From assembly GCA_017480565.1 (NCBI GenBank), contig JAFVAL010000055.1, positions 1 to 63,530 of the forward strand: a stretch of DNA of 63,530 bases, in the 5' to 3' direction. Position numbers and translations under genes: made by a program. Position 1 is the stretch's first letter. Each line of letters starts with the position of its first letter. The notes below the pieces were generated by a model that ran no database searches, was not told the origin of the DNA, and worked only from the letters and a program-made list of their open reading frames with translations. The stretch is from Lachnospiraceae bacterium. Lineage in GTDB: Bacteria; Bacillota; Clostridia; Lachnospirales; Lachnospiraceae. Below are positions 18,890-28,203 of the stretch, piece by piece.

Positions 18890-18919
18890 CAGCCCGGATC
18901 ATTCCGGGCTGATTTCTTT
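18890..18919 (+). terminator. Bidirectional terminator between fumC and the HAD-GNAT gene
   Basis: A 9-bp GC-rich stem (18890-18898 with 18903-18911) with a 4-base loop, followed on the + strand by ATTTCTTT. On the - strand the tail is TTCTTCTT. It overlaps the last codons of the convergent HAD-GNAT gene. Confidence 0.75.
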
Positions 18920-20074
18920 GTAGAAAATGTGATCGCTTCGACGTGTCATGCCAAGAGATGCGGCAAGCCGTAAGGAAGCTTCGTTCGAATCATCAATGCT
19001 TGCAAGAATGGCCTTACAGTCCAGTTCTTGGCTCGCATAGGAGATTACCAAATCCATGGCCTTTTGTGCGATGGATCTGCCCCGATAGACTTCTTTTATG
19101 AGCCAACAAGCCTCCAATTCTCCGTCTTCACAGATCTTAGTTGAGTGCAGACCGCATACCCCCAGGACTTCTTCCGTCGCGGCATCTAAGATTAGCCAGA
19201 GTCCGTAATCGTAGAGTGCATACTGATTATGGATATAGCTGTTCCAGTAGTCCGTTTGTTCCGCCGGATCCTGAGGAATCTCCGAAGAGACAGAAAGCGC
19301 GGATTCATTTGCCAAAAGATCTATGACGGTGGGAATATCCTCTGCTGAAAGCTCACGAAGCTTAAGCTCCGCGGTGCGTGCAATCGTGTGAGGAATTCCA
19401 AAATGACGCTCGTAGTACTTTAACAGAAGTGCGGTATCGACTTCCTCAAAGCTTTCCACGATGAGATCTGCGCCTGTAAGATCCTGCACACCGGAGTGCG
19501 GATTGTGAAATCCGATCACGGGCATTCCCGCCGCGATCGCAGCCTGAACACCGTTGTGGGAGTCTTCGATGACGATGCATTCTCCCGGTAAAACACCGAG
19601 TGCTTCAGCCGCTGCGAGAAATGTATCCGGCGCGGGTTTCGGATGCGGCAGTTTCGTGCCGGAGACCAGCGCATCAAAGGCATCCTCAATCTCCAGTGCT
19701 TTTACGGTTCTTACAATCCTCGAATGGGGTGAGGAGGAGGCAACCGCAAGCATAAGATCGTGTGCTTTTAAATCGAAAATCAACTCTTTCTCATAAGGGA
19801 TCGGTGGAAATCCTTCAATGTCTTCCTGGGTTCTCTCATAGGCTTTGTTGCGCTCAATGAGTTCGTCCACCTCATAAGGAAGATCATAGATCGCCTTTAG
19901 GGTCTCCCAGAGCGGACGAGCGGTGCTTCCGATAAATCGTTCGTAGACGATCGAAGTATCAAGCGTATAGCCCATGTCTTTGAAAAATCGTTCGTGTGCA
20001 TGAATATGGACGGGCTCACTGTCCACCAAAACCCCGTCCATATCAAAAATCACTGCTTTTAGTTTGTATTCCAT
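18899..20074 (-). CDS. HAD phosphatase/phosphomutase fused to a GNAT acetyltransferase
   Basis: A 391-residue two-domain protein. Residues 1 to about 225 form a beta-phosphoglucomutase-like HAD domain with FDMDGVLVDSEP, the SSSPHSR motif II, KPAPDTF and IEDSHNGVQAA. From about 232 to the end is a GNAT N-acetyltransferase with LKLRELSAEDI, an acetyl-CoA loop near YRGRSIAQKAMD and ASLRLAASLGM. The domains are joined without a frameshift. The start at 20074 was chosen because it directly precedes the HAD motif and has an AGGA upstream; the 33-residue longer reading overlaps lysR and looks random. Substrates are unknown. It follows the LysR gene by 28 bases and is probably co-transcribed. Confidence 0.85.
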   Translation of the reverse strand: MEYKLKAVIFDMDGVLVDSEPVHIHAHERFFKDMGYTLDTSIVYERFIGSTARPLWETLKAIYDLPYEVDELIERNKAYERTQEDIEGFPPIPYEKELIFDLKAHDLMLAVASSSPHSRIVRTVKALEIEDAFDALVSGTKLPHPKPAPDTFLAAAEALGVLPGECIVIEDSHNGVQAAIAAGMPVIGFHNPHSGVQDLTGADLIVESFEEVDTALLLKYYERHFGIPHTIARTAELKLRELSAEDIPTVIDLLANESALSVSSEIPQDPAEQTDYWNSYIHNQYALYDYGLWLILDAATEEVLGVCGLHSTKICEDGELEACWLIKEVYRGRSIAQKAMDLVISYASQELDCKAILASIDDSNEASLRLAASLGMTRRSDHIFYKEISPE

Positions 20075-20102
20075 AGATGATTTCCTAACATTTTCACATA
20101 GA

Positions 20103-20984
20103 TTAACCGTTGCGAAGCATTTCGAGGAAGGACTCGGCGGCCGCAGAGAGCGGTACCTGATCTTGCTTGGCAAGGACGAGTTTTCTTCTCGGTAGTTCTT
20201 CGGCGAGCGAGATCACGGCCAGATCGTCGGACGGTGTCACGCAGTAATCTGGCAAGAAAGCGACGCCGAGACCGATGCGAGCAAAGTCGATGAGCAGATC
20301 ATTGCTTGTCACTTCGAGGGTCGGCACAAGTTCCAACTGATGCTGCAAGAACAGGTTGTAGAGATATTCACTCGTCGTGGAATTGCGCTCCAGCATCAGA
20401 ATCGGATAATTCTGCAGCTCTGCGAGCTCCACGCGTCTGCCGGTCAACGGAAAGGCCTGCGGATTGGTCACGAAGACGTCCTTAAACTCTCTTATGACTT
20501 CGGTATCGCGGATGCGGTTTAACTTCAGATTCGGTGCATTGACCAGGATGATATCCACCTGATTGTTCTCAAGCAAGTCCACGCACCCGAAGGAGGTGCT
20601 GTTCGTCACCTTGATCAGGACGCCGGGATGACGCTTATGAAACTGATTAATATAAGGCACGAGGAAGTAGCGGCAAATGGTGTCGCTCGCACCGATGCGG
20701 ATCTGCCCAGCGCTTAAGGTCTGGGAATCCTGCAGCTGCTTCTCCCCGCGGTGAATGAGCGCAACCGCTGGTTCAATATGTTTTAAAAGAATCTCGCCTT
20801 CTGTGGTCAGACGGACCTTCTTAGTGGAACGGACAAAGAGCGTCATACCGAGACGCTTCTCCAACATCTTCACGGACTGGCTCACCGCCGACTGGGAGAT
20901 GTAGAGTTCTCTGGCCGCATCGGAAAAGCTAAGAGTCTTGGCCACACAATAGAATACTTTATAAAGTTCAAAATTAATATCCAC
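20103..20984 (-). CDS. LysR family transcriptional regulator
   Basis: A 293-residue LysR-type regulator: winged helix-turn-helix at about 1-60 (FSDAARELYISQSAVSQSVK), a linker helix, and a periplasmic-binding-protein-like effector domain with the family phrase RIGASDTICRYFLVPY. The effector is not evident. It is transcribed divergently from the PrsA-like lipoprotein and leads the HAD-GNAT gene, so either could be its target. The start follows a strong GGAGG. Confidence 0.93.
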   Translation of the reverse strand: MDINFELYKVFYCVAKTLSFSDAARELYISQSAVSQSVKMLEKRLGMTLFVRSTKKVRLTTEGEILLKHIEPAVALIHRGEKQLQDSQTLSAGQIRIGASDTICRYFLVPYINQFHKRHPGVLIKVTNSTSFGCVDLLENNQVDIILVNAPNLKLNRIRDTEVIREFKDVFVTNPQAFPLTGRRVELAELQNYPILMLERNSTTSEYLYNLFLQHQLELVPTLEVTSNDLLIDFARIGLGVAFLPDYCVTPSDDLAVISLAEELPRRKLVLAKQDQVPLSAAAESFLEMLRNG

Positions 20985-21016
20985 GGATGCTACCTCCGCC
21001 TGATGGATGCATTTAT

Positions 21017-21035
21017 TTATAAATGACTCTTATAA
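21017..21035 (-). promoter_or_regulatory. Inverted repeat over the lysR start region, possible LysR operator
   Basis: Two TTATAA blocks (21017-21022 and 21030-21035) separated by 7 bases, just downstream of the lysR -10 box. LysR proteins usually bind imperfect palindromes of the T-N11-A type near their own promoter. AT-rich sequence makes chance occurrence plausible. Confidence 0.3.
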
Positions 21036-21063
21036 GTATACCACTCATTTATTATTAATGCAA
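21035..21063 (-). promoter_or_regulatory. Promoter of the lysR/HAD-GNAT operon
   Basis: Read on the - strand: TTGCAT (21063-21058), 17 bases, TATACT (21040-21035). It lies back to back with the prsA-like promoter at 21070-21097. Confidence 0.7.
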
Positions 21064-21069
21064 TCCTTC

Positions 21070-21097
21070 TTGACATCTTTCTCAGATTGGATAAAAT
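21070..21097 (+). promoter_or_regulatory. Promoter of the PrsA-like lipoprotein gene
   Basis: TTGACA (21070-21075), 16 bases, TAAAAT (21092-21097). Its -35 box begins 7 bases from the -35 box of the divergent lysR promoter, so the two may compete for polymerase or share a regulator. Confidence 0.75.
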
Positions 21098-21176
21098 AGA
21101 ATAGTATTGTTATGTCGGAGAGGGGTTACTATGTCCTTTGATCATAAGCTCCGACGATTATTTGGAGGTAAACATT

Positions 21177-22217
21177 TTGAAAATGAGGAGAATTCTTGCC
21201 ATCTGTCTGGCAGTTGTTTTATGTCTGGGTGCTTTGACCGGTTGCGGCGGCAACAACGCTAGTACCCGTGCTTTTACCGTGAACGGCACGAACGTTATGA
21301 TGGATGAGGCGATGTATTATATTTACGCAGAAGAGCAGGCCTATTCCGTTTACGATCAGCTCTATCAGATGATGTACGGTTTCTCGTTCTGGGATTCTAC
21401 GCAGGATGGAACGACGAGCATGGCGCAGACCGTCAAGCACGAGATCGTAACGATGGGTGCTTGGTACACGATCCTTTCTGAGGAAGCGAAGGCGAAGGGA
21501 TTTACCCTTTCTGAGGAGGATACCGCACAGATCGCAGAAGACGTACAGTCGATCTATGATGAACTTTCTGATGCACAGAAGAAGAACACCGGACTGACCG
21601 TAGATAGCCTGGTGAAGACACTGTCCAAGATCAAGCTGGCTGGTGAGTATTATGTAGATGTTGTTTCGAACTACGATGTAGACCGCGAAGCGATCCGTGC
21701 AGGCGTCGATTATAAGACCTACCGTCAGTACGACATCGAGATGTTGGAAGTCACATTTTCCTCTTCTGACGGCACGATGATGGATGAGCCGGATCAGAAG
21801 CTTTTAATCAAGAAGATCGATTCTTATGTCGCAGACGCAGAGCTTGGCAAGGATCTGGCTGGACTTCTTGATGAGGATGAGGAGCAGATTAAGTACAACT
21901 CTTTAAGCTTTACCGCGAACGATCTGACGTCCAATGAACTCTATGCCGTGGCTTCCGAGCTTGAGAATGGCAAGGTCACGACCTATCAGTCTTCCGTGTC
22001 TTATTACCTGATCCGTATGGTTGACAATGATTCTCATGAAGCATATGAGAAGGAGATTCAGACCGAGATCAAGGCGGCAGAGAACGAGAAGTTTGTGGAA
22101 GCTTATAGCTCTGTTGCAGACAATGCGAAGATCACCGTAAGCCGTTACTTTGATAAGTTAGTGATCGGTAAGATCACCGCTGATGAAACGACTACCGCTG
22201 ATTCGAGCAAAGAATAA
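21177..22217 (+). CDS. PrsA/SurA-like foldase lipoprotein
   Basis: A 346-residue lipoprotein. The signal peptide is a short basic start, a hydrophobic core and the lipobox LTGC, after which Cys is lipidated and the chain is anchored outside the membrane. The mature protein begins like PrsA/SurA chaperones (FTVNGTNVMMDEAMYY). The parvulin domain is degenerate: the GGdLG core of active prolyl isomerases is missing, although a GKVTTYQSSVSYYLIRMVD end is recognisable. I chose the TTG at 21177 because GGAGGT lies 7 bases upstream. A terminator follows. I infer a chaperone-only role in folding exported proteins. Confidence 0.8.
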   Translation: MKMRRILAICLAVVLCLGALTGCGGNNASTRAFTVNGTNVMMDEAMYYIYAEEQAYSVYDQLYQMMYGFSFWDSTQDGTTSMAQTVKHEIVTMGAWYTILSEEAKAKGFTLSEEDTAQIAEDVQSIYDELSDAQKKNTGLTVDSLVKTLSKIKLAGEYYVDVVSNYDVDREAIRAGVDYKTYRQYDIEMLEVTFSSSDGTMMDEPDQKLLIKKIDSYVADAELGKDLAGLLDEDEEQIKYNSLSFTANDLTSNELYAVASELENGKVTTYQSSVSYYLIRMVDNDSHEAYEKEIQTEIKAAENEKFVEAYSSVADNAKITVSRYFDKLVIGKITADETTTADSSKE

Positions 22218-22243
22218 GCATCACAGATTATATGGAGACATGC

Positions 22244-22270
22244 GAGGATTCCGAGAGGAGTCCTCTTTTA
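22244..22270 (+). terminator. Terminator of the PrsA-like gene
   Basis: An 8-bp stem with one G-T pair (22244-22251 with 22258-22265), a 6-base loop and a TTTTA tail. Confidence 0.75.
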
Positions 22271-22307
22271 TTATGTCAACTTATAATAAGCTTGATTATT
22301 ATTTATT

Positions 22308-22335
22308 TTGCTAATAAATCTCGTTGTGATATGAT
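22308..22335 (+). promoter_or_regulatory. Promoter of purL
   Basis: TTGCTA (22308-22313), 16 bases, TATGAT (22330-22335). It lies 47 bases before the purL ATG. The leader is too short for a purine riboswitch, and I see none. Confidence 0.65.
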
Positions 22336-22381
22336 GTCAGTATCAGAAAAAATATCAAACAAAGACGCAAAGGAGTACCCG

Positions 22382-25300
22382 ATGGTCAGACGTATTTATG
22401 TGGAAAAGAAACCGGAATTTCAGGTTGCTGCAGTTTCCTTAAAGGGGGAGCTTAAGGAGTATTTGAATCTGAAAGGTCTTGAAAATGTGCGGATTTTGAT
22501 CCGTTACGATATCGAAAATGTCAGCGATGAGACATATCTGTGCGCAAGAAATACCATTTTTTCCGAACCGCCGGTGGATGATCTGTATGAGGAGACATTT
22601 GCCCGCGGGAACGAGGATATTATCTTTTCCGTGGAATATCTGCCGGGACAGTTTGACCAGAGGGCAGATTCTGCCGAGCAGTGTGTCAAGCTGTTAAATA
22701 GCAAAGAGCATCCGGTCATTCATTCTGCAACGACTTATGTGATCTCGGGTTCTGTTAACGAAGACGATCTTGCGCGGATTAAAGCGTATTGCATCAATCC
22801 TGTGGACTCGAGAGAGACCGATGAGACGAAGCCTGAGACTTTGGTAGATGTCTATCCGGAGGCACCGGATGTAGCGGTTTTGGAAGGCTTCTGTGAGATG
22901 GATGATGCTTCTTTTGAGGCATTATATGCGTCTCTTGGCCTGGCCATGACGTTGAAAGATTTTGAACATATCAGAACTTATTATAGAGAAGAAGAGTACC
23001 GAAACCCGACCATGACCGAGATCCGCGTTCTGGACACCTATTGGTCGGATCATTGCAGACACACGACCTTTTTAACAGAGCTTAAGGATGTTGTGTTTGA
23101 GGACGGCGCGATGCGTGCTCCAATTGAGGGTGCGTATGAGCAGTACCTTGAGGATCGCAAGTCTCTCTATGCAGGCAGAAAGGATAAGTTCGTCTCCCTC
23201 ATGGACGTGGCGACCCTTGGCATGAAAAAGCTGCGTGCGGAAGGCAAACTTGACGATCTGGAAGAGTCCGATGAGATTAATGCGTGCTCAATCGTAGTCC
23301 CTGTGGAGATCGACGGTGTGACCGAAGAGTGGCTTGTCTTCTTTAAAAATGAGACGCATAATCATCCGACCGAGATCGAACCCTTCGGTGGTGCGGCGAC
23401 TTGTCTTGGCGGTGCGATCCGCGACCCGCTCTCCGGCAGAGGTTATGTCTACCAGGCAATGCGTATTACCGGCGCAGCGGATCCGACCAGACCGCTTTCG
23501 GAGACTTTGCACGGAAAGCTGCCACAGAGAAAGATTACGACCGGAGCAGCTTCCGGCTACAGTTCTTACGGAAACCAGATCGGTCTTGCTACCGGTTATG
23601 TGCACGAAATCTATCATCCGAATTATGTCGCAAAGCGCATGGAAATCGGTGCCGTGATGGGTGCTGCGCCACGCAAAAATGTGATCCGTGAGACTTCAGA
23701 TCCCGGCGACCAGATCATTTTACTTGGCGGAAGAACCGGTCGTGATGGCTGCGGCGGTGCGACGGGTGCTTCCAAGGCACATACCGACACCTCGATCGAT
23801 ACCTGCGGTGCGGAAGTCCAGAAGGGAAATGCACCGACAGAGCGTAAGATTCAGCGTTTGTTCCGTCGTCCTGAAGTGACGAAACTGATTAAGAAGTGCA
23901 ACGATTTCGGCGCGGGCGGTGTCTCCGTTGCGATCGGAGAACTGGCGGATGGTTTACACATTTTCCTGGACCGCGTGCCGAAAAAGTATGCTGGACTCGA
24001 CGGAACAGAGCTTGCAATCTCTGAGTCGCAGGAGAGAATGGCGATCGTAGTCGCTCCTAAAGATGTGGATGCGATGCTTGCCTACGCGGCAGAAGAGAAC
24101 TTAGAAGCGATTGTGGCCGCGGAAGTCAAGGAAGATCCTCGTCTTGTCATGTTCTGGCGGGGAAAGACGATTGTTGACTTATCGCGTGCATTTTTAGATA
24201 CCAACGGTGCACATCAGGAGACCAATGTGCGCGTCGAGATGCCTGAGGAGAAGGACTACTTTGCCAGCAAGCCGGTTGCTGATGTGAAGGGAAAATGGCT
24301 TGAGACCCTTTCAGATCTGAATGTCTGCTCACAAAAAGGCCTTGTGGAGATGTTTGACTCCTCGATCGGTGCTGCTACGGTGACCATGCCTTACGGCGGA
24401 AAGAAGCAGCTTACCCCGATCCAGACGATGACGGCGAAGCTCCCGGTGCTCTCCGGCAAATGTGATACGGTGACGCAGATGAGCTATGGATTTGATCCTT
24501 ATTTATCCAGCTGGAGTCCGTTCCACGGTGCTTCTTATGCGGTACTTTCGTCTGTGGCAAAGATCGTCGCGGCAGGCGGTGATTATAAGAAGATCCGCCT
24601 GACCTTCCAGGAATATTTCAAACGCATGACAGAGGATCCTGCGCGTTGGGGACAGCCTTTGTCCGCGCTTTTGGGTGCTTACGAGGCGCAGGTGCGTCTT
24701 GGCCTTCCGGCCATCGGTGGAAAGGACTCGATGTCCGGCAGTTTCAATGAAATCAATGTTCCGCCGACCTTAGTTTCTTTCGCAGTGAATGTAGGAAATC
24801 TCTGTGAAGTTGTAACGGATGAGTTTAAGACCCCTGGCGATCTGCTTGTCAAGTTCCCGGTTTATCGCGATGCGTATCAGCTTCCGGATTACGAGAAGAT
24901 GATGAAGCTTTATGACGAGATTCATGCACTTACCCAAGCGGGTGTGATTAAGACTGCTTATGCGCTTGGTTACGGCGGTATCTGTGAAGCAGTCAGTACG
25001 ATGGGCTTCGGCAATGCGCTTGGGGCAGATCTGGATCCGAGTGCGGTTTCTGCAGGAGACTTATTTGTTCCGGAATATGGTGCGATCCTCGCGTGCATTT
25101 CCAAAGAGGATCTTAAGAAGGTTACGGCAGAGCATGTGGTAATCGGTCAGGTCAATGCTTCCGGCGACTTCACCTATGGGGATGTCAAGATCGACGCGAA
25201 AGAAGCACTGGATACCTGGAAAAGACCGCTTGAAAAGGTGTTCCCGACGGACTCTGGTGTCGAGCAAAAAGAGATTCCTTCGCGTATTTATAGAGAAAAG

Positions 25301-26128
25301 CAGATATACGTTTGCAAAAACCGCGTCGCAAAACCGACCGTTTTCATTCCGGTCTTTCCCGGTACCAACTGTGAGTATGATACCGCAAAATCCTTTATCG
25401 CGGCTGGGGCAAATGTAAATACTGTGGTCTTCCGTAACACCACACCAGAAGATATCCCGGCGTCTGTGGAAGCATTTGAAAAGGCATTAAATGAGGCACA
25501 AATCCTGATGTTCCCTGGTGGATTCTCTGCAGGTGATGAGCCGGACGGATCCGGTAAATTTATAGCGACAGCGTTCCGCAATGAGCGCTTAAAAGAGGCG
25601 GTACATCGTCTGTTACAGGAACGTGACGGTCTGGCACTGGGAATCTGCAATGGCTTCCAGGCACTCATCAAGCTTGGCCTTGTGCCTTATGGGGAGATCA
25701 CCGAGCAGAAGGCAGGAAGTCCGACTTTGACGACCAATCACATTGGAAGACACATTTCCAAATCAGTGTATACCAAGGTGGTATCGAATAAGTCTCCTTG
25801 GCTTTTAAAGGCAGAGCTTGGCGGTGTCTATGCGATTCCTGCATCCCACGGCGAAGGAAGATTTGTTGCAGATCAGGAGTGGCTTGAGAAATTATTTGCC
25901 AATGGGCAGGTGGCAACGCAGTATGTCGATCTTTCTGGCAATCCGACCATGGATGAGGATTACAACCCGAACGGTTCTTATCTGGCCATCGAAGGCATCA
26001 CAAGCCCGGACGGACGTGTGCTTGGCAAGATGGCGCATTCTGAGCGTCGAGGTGACGGTGTGGCGATCAACATCACCGGCGAGCAGAATCAGATGATTTT
26101 TGCATCTGGTGTGGAGTACTTCCGCTAA
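22382..26128 (+). CDS. purL: Phosphoribosylformylglycinamidine synthase, single-chain PurL
   Basis: PurL makes FGAM from FGAR, ATP and glutamine in purine synthesis. This is the large single-chain type (1,248 residues) with PurS-like, synthetase and glutaminase parts in one protein, where Bacillus uses PurS, PurL and PurQ. Visible features are HTTFLTEL and NETHNHPTEIEPF near the active site, the long paired AIRS-like halves, and a C-terminal class I glutaminase with GFSAGDEPDGSGKF, the catalytic Cys in LALGICNGFQAL and a late His. The ATG at 22382 has an AAAGGAG just upstream; a 50-residue longer reading would cross the promoter. It stands alone with its own promoter, apart from other pur genes. 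Confidence 0.96.
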   Translation: MVRRIYVEKKPEFQVAAVSLKGELKEYLNLKGLENVRILIRYDIENVSDETYLCARNTIFSEPPVDDLYEETFARGNEDIIFSVEYLPGQFDQRADSAEQCVKLLNSKEHPVIHSATTYVISGSVNEDDLARIKAYCINPVDSRETDETKPETLVDVYPEAPDVAVLEGFCEMDDASFEALYASLGLAMTLKDFEHIRTYYREEEYRNPTMTEIRVLDTYWSDHCRHTTFLTELKDVVFEDGAMRAPIEGAYEQYLEDRKSLYAGRKDKFVSLMDVATLGMKKLRAEGKLDDLEESDEINACSIVVPVEIDGVTEEWLVFFKNETHNHPTEIEPFGGAATCLGGAIRDPLSGRGYVYQAMRITGAADPTRPLSETLHGKLPQRKITTGAASGYSSYGNQIGLATGYVHEIYHPNYVAKRMEIGAVMGAAPRKNVIRETSDPGDQIILLGGRTGRDGCGGATGASKAHTDTSIDTCGAEVQKGNAPTERKIQRLFRRPEVTKLIKKCNDFGAGGVSVAIGELADGLHIFLDRVPKKYAGLDGTELAISESQERMAIVVAPKDVDAMLAYAAEENLEAIVAAEVKEDPRLVMFWRGKTIVDLSRAFLDTNGAHQETNVRVEMPEEKDYFASKPVADVKGKWLETLSDLNVCSQKGLVEMFDSSIGAATVTMPYGGKKQLTPIQTMTAKLPVLSGKCDTVTQMSYGFDPYLSSWSPFHGASYAVLSSVAKIVAAGGDYKKIRLTFQEYFKRMTEDPARWGQPLSALLGAYEAQVRLGLPAIGGKDSMSGSFNEINVPPTLVSFAVNVGNLCEVVTDEFKTPGDLLVKFPVYRDAYQLPDYEKMMKLYDEIHALTQAGVIKTAYALGYGGICEAVSTMGFGNALGADLDPSAVSAGDLFVPEYGAILACISKEDLKKVTAEHVVIGQVNASGDFTYGDVKIDAKEALDTWKRPLEKVFPTDSGVEQKEIPSRIYREKQIYVCKNRVAKPTVFIPVFPGTNCEYDTAKSFIAAGANVNTVVFRNTTPEDIPASVEAFEKALNEAQILMFPGGFSAGDEPDGSGKFIATAFRNERLKEAVHRLLQERDGLALGICNGFQALIKLGLVPYGEITEQKAGSPTLTTNHIGRHISKSVYTKVVSNKSPWLLKAELGGVYAIPASHGEGRFVADQEWLEKLFANGQVATQYVDLSGNPTMDEDYNPNGSYLAIEGITSPDGRVLGKMAHSERRGDGVAINITGEQNQMIFASGVEYFR

Positions 26129-26162
26129 GATGGGCCATATCCGCGGAAAGCATAAGAAGTAC

Positions 26163-26192
26163 TTTACATTTACAACTTCCTTATGTTATAAT
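26163..26192 (+). promoter_or_regulatory. Promoter of the tig-clpP-clpX-lon operon
   Basis: TTTACA (26163-26168), 18 bases, TATAAT (26187-26192), about 60 bases before the tig start. I see no CIRCE or CtsR-type heptad repeat nearby. Confidence 0.7.
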
Positions 26193-26253
26193 TTCTATTT
26201 GTCGGATATTAGCGCAGGGAAAGTTTGCGCGCGAAAAGAGAGGAATTAATACT

Positions 26254-27564
26254 ATGAGCGTGAAAGTGGAAGATTTAGGAAAAAACATGATGAAGCTTGG
26301 CTTTGAGGTGTCTTACGAGGAGTTTGAGGCAGCTTGTGAGCGGGCTTATCAGAAGAATAAAGGCAGAATCAATGTACAGGGCTTCCGCAAGGGCAAAGCA
26401 CCGAGAAAGATGATCGAGCGCATTTATGGCAAGGGTATCTTTTATGAGGATGCGATCAATGATGTTTTGCCGAATGCTTATGAGAAGGCAGTGGAAGAGT
26501 CCGGACTTGACGTCGTTGCACAGCCTGACATCGATATCGATGGCGAGATCACGACAAATGAGCCGATTCATTTCGTTGCAACCGTTGCTGTGAAGCCTGA
26601 GGTAACCCTTGGCCAGTATAAGGGAATCGAAGTTGAGAAGGCAGTTGCAGAGGTCTCCGATGCAGAGATCAATGCAGAGCTTGAGAACGATCGCAAGAAG
26701 AACGCACGTCAGATCACCGTGGAAGACCGTGCTGTCGAAGATGGTGATACCGTTAACATCAATTACAAGGGTACTGTGGACGGCGTTGCATTTGACGGTG
26801 GTACCGCAGAGGATTATGATCTGAAGATCGGAAGCCACAGCTTCATCGATACGTTTGAAGATCAGATCATCGGCCACAATCTGGGAGATGAGTTTGATGT
26901 CAACGTAACCTTCCCTGAGCAGTATCATGCAGAAGAGCTTGCTGGAAAGCCGGCTGTATTTGCCGTCAAGATCAACAAGATCACAGCAGAAGAGCTTCCG
27001 GAGCTGGATGATGAGTTTGCTTCCGAGGTTTCTGAATATGATACGCTCGATGAGTACAAGGTTTCTGTCCGCGAGAGAATCTTAAACCGTAAGCAGGAGA
27101 CCTTAAAGACTGAGAAGGAAAACAAGGTTGTGGACGCTGTCATCGAGAACGCACAGATGGAGATCCCGGATGCGATGGTACTTTCTACCTGCAGACAGAT
27201 GGCGGATGAATTTGCACAGCAGCTGCAGTATCAGGGCATGAACCTTGAGCAGTATATGTCCTGGACCGGTATGGACAGCCAGAAGTTCTTAGACAGCTTA
27301 AAGCCGCAGGCAACCAAGAGAATCCAGACCCGTCTGGTACTTGAGGCAATTGCGAAGGCTGAGAACCTTGATGTGACCGAAGAAGAGATCAATGCTGAGT
27401 ATCAGAAGATGGCAGATCAGTATGGTATGGATGTTGAGACCATCAAGAGCTATCTGTCCGGTTCTGATGAGCAGATGAAGGAAGATCTGGCAGTACAAAA
27501 GGCAATCGATCTGATCGTTGCCGAGGCAGTCGAGACCGAGCCTGCTAAGGCTGAGGAAGAATAA
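26254..27564 (+). CDS. tig: Trigger factor
   Basis: Trigger factor is the ribosome-bound chaperone and prolyl isomerase at the peptide exit tunnel. The 436 residues contain the ribosome-binding domain with the signature loop GFRKGKAPRKMIERIYG (about 44-60), an FKBP-type isomerase domain (NINYKGTVDGVAFDGGTAE and onward, about 165-245) and the helical C-terminal chaperone domain. It is the first gene of the classic tig-clpP-clpX-lon-engB cluster. Confidence 0.98.
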   Translation: MSVKVEDLGKNMMKLGFEVSYEEFEAACERAYQKNKGRINVQGFRKGKAPRKMIERIYGKGIFYEDAINDVLPNAYEKAVEESGLDVVAQPDIDIDGEITTNEPIHFVATVAVKPEVTLGQYKGIEVEKAVAEVSDAEINAELENDRKKNARQITVEDRAVEDGDTVNINYKGTVDGVAFDGGTAEDYDLKIGSHSFIDTFEDQIIGHNLGDEFDVNVTFPEQYHAEELAGKPAVFAVKINKITAEELPELDDEFASEVSEYDTLDEYKVSVRERILNRKQETLKTEKENKVVDAVIENAQMEIPDAMVLSTCRQMADEFAQQLQYQGMNLEQYMSWTGMDSQKFLDSLKPQATKRIQTRLVLEAIAKAENLDVTEEEINAEYQKMADQYGMDVETIKSYLSGSDEQMKEDLAVQKAIDLIVAEAVETEPAKAEEE

Positions 27565-27605
27565 GACTGTTTCGTGTGCCAGAGGGTGAATGATTGGAGA
27601 ATAAG

Positions 27606-28190
27606 ATGAGTTTAGTACCTTATGTCATTGAACAGACGGGCCGCGGCGAGCGTTCGTATGATATTTATTCCAGCCTGTTAAGAGATCGTATCATTTTCCT
27701 CGGTGAGGAAGTCAATGAGGTGACGGCAAGCCTTGTCGTGGCACAGCTTCTGTTCTTAGAGTCTGAGGATCCCGGCAAGGATATCAGCCTTTACATCAAC
27801 AGCCCCGGCGGTTCCGTAACGGCTGGCATGGCCATCTATGATACCATGCAGTACATCAAGTGTGATGTCTCCACCATCTGTGTCGGTATGGCTGCAAGCA
27901 TGGGTGCATTTTTGCTTGCGGGCGGCACCAAGGGTAAGAGACTGGCACTTCCGAATGCGGAGATCATGATCCATCAGCCTTCCGGCGGTGCGAGAGGTCA
28001 GGCGACCGAGATCCAGATCGCTGCCGAGAACATTTTAAAGATCAAGAAAAAGTTAAACCAGATTCTTGCAGAGAATACGGGCAAGCCGATCGAAGTGGTC
28101 GAAGCGGATACCGAGAGGGATCATTACATGTCTGCCGAAGAGGCTCTTGAATACGGTCTGATTGACCGCATCATTACAAACAGAGATTAA
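27606..28190 (+). CDS. clpP: ATP-dependent Clp protease proteolytic subunit ClpP
   Basis: ClpP is the tetradecameric serine protease that degrades proteins unfolded by ClpX or ClpC. With the start at 27606 the protein has 194 residues and the catalytic triad falls at Ser98 (GMAASMGAF), His123 (MIHQPSGG) and Asp172 (TERDHYMS), matching the family numbering. The N-terminus then reads [21 protein letters not shown], like Bacillus ClpP. A TTG four codons earlier is an alternative, but a GGAG sits 6 bases before the ATG. It follows tig by 41 bases. Confidence 0.96.
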   Translation: MSLVPYVIEQTGRGERSYDIYSSLLRDRIIFLGEEVNEVTASLVVAQLLFLESEDPGKDISLYINSPGGSVTAGMAIYDTMQYIKCDVSTICVGMAASMGAFLLAGGTKGKRLALPNAEIMIHQPSGGARGQATEIQIAAENILKIKKKLNQILAENTGKPIEVVEADTERDHYMSAEEALEYGLIDRIITNRD

Positions 28191-28203
28191 TAGAGCTACG
28201 GAG

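Noticed and set aside
20075-20173. A longer start for the HAD-GNAT protein overlapping lysR
   Set aside because: The 33 extra residues are Ser/Arg/Pro-rich without similarity to HAD proteins, and the ATG at 20074 sits directly before the HAD motif.
22232-22381. A longer PurL start adding 50 residues
   Set aside because: It would cross the upstream terminator and promoter, and the added residues do not resemble PurL; the ATG at 22382 has a strong ribosome-binding site.
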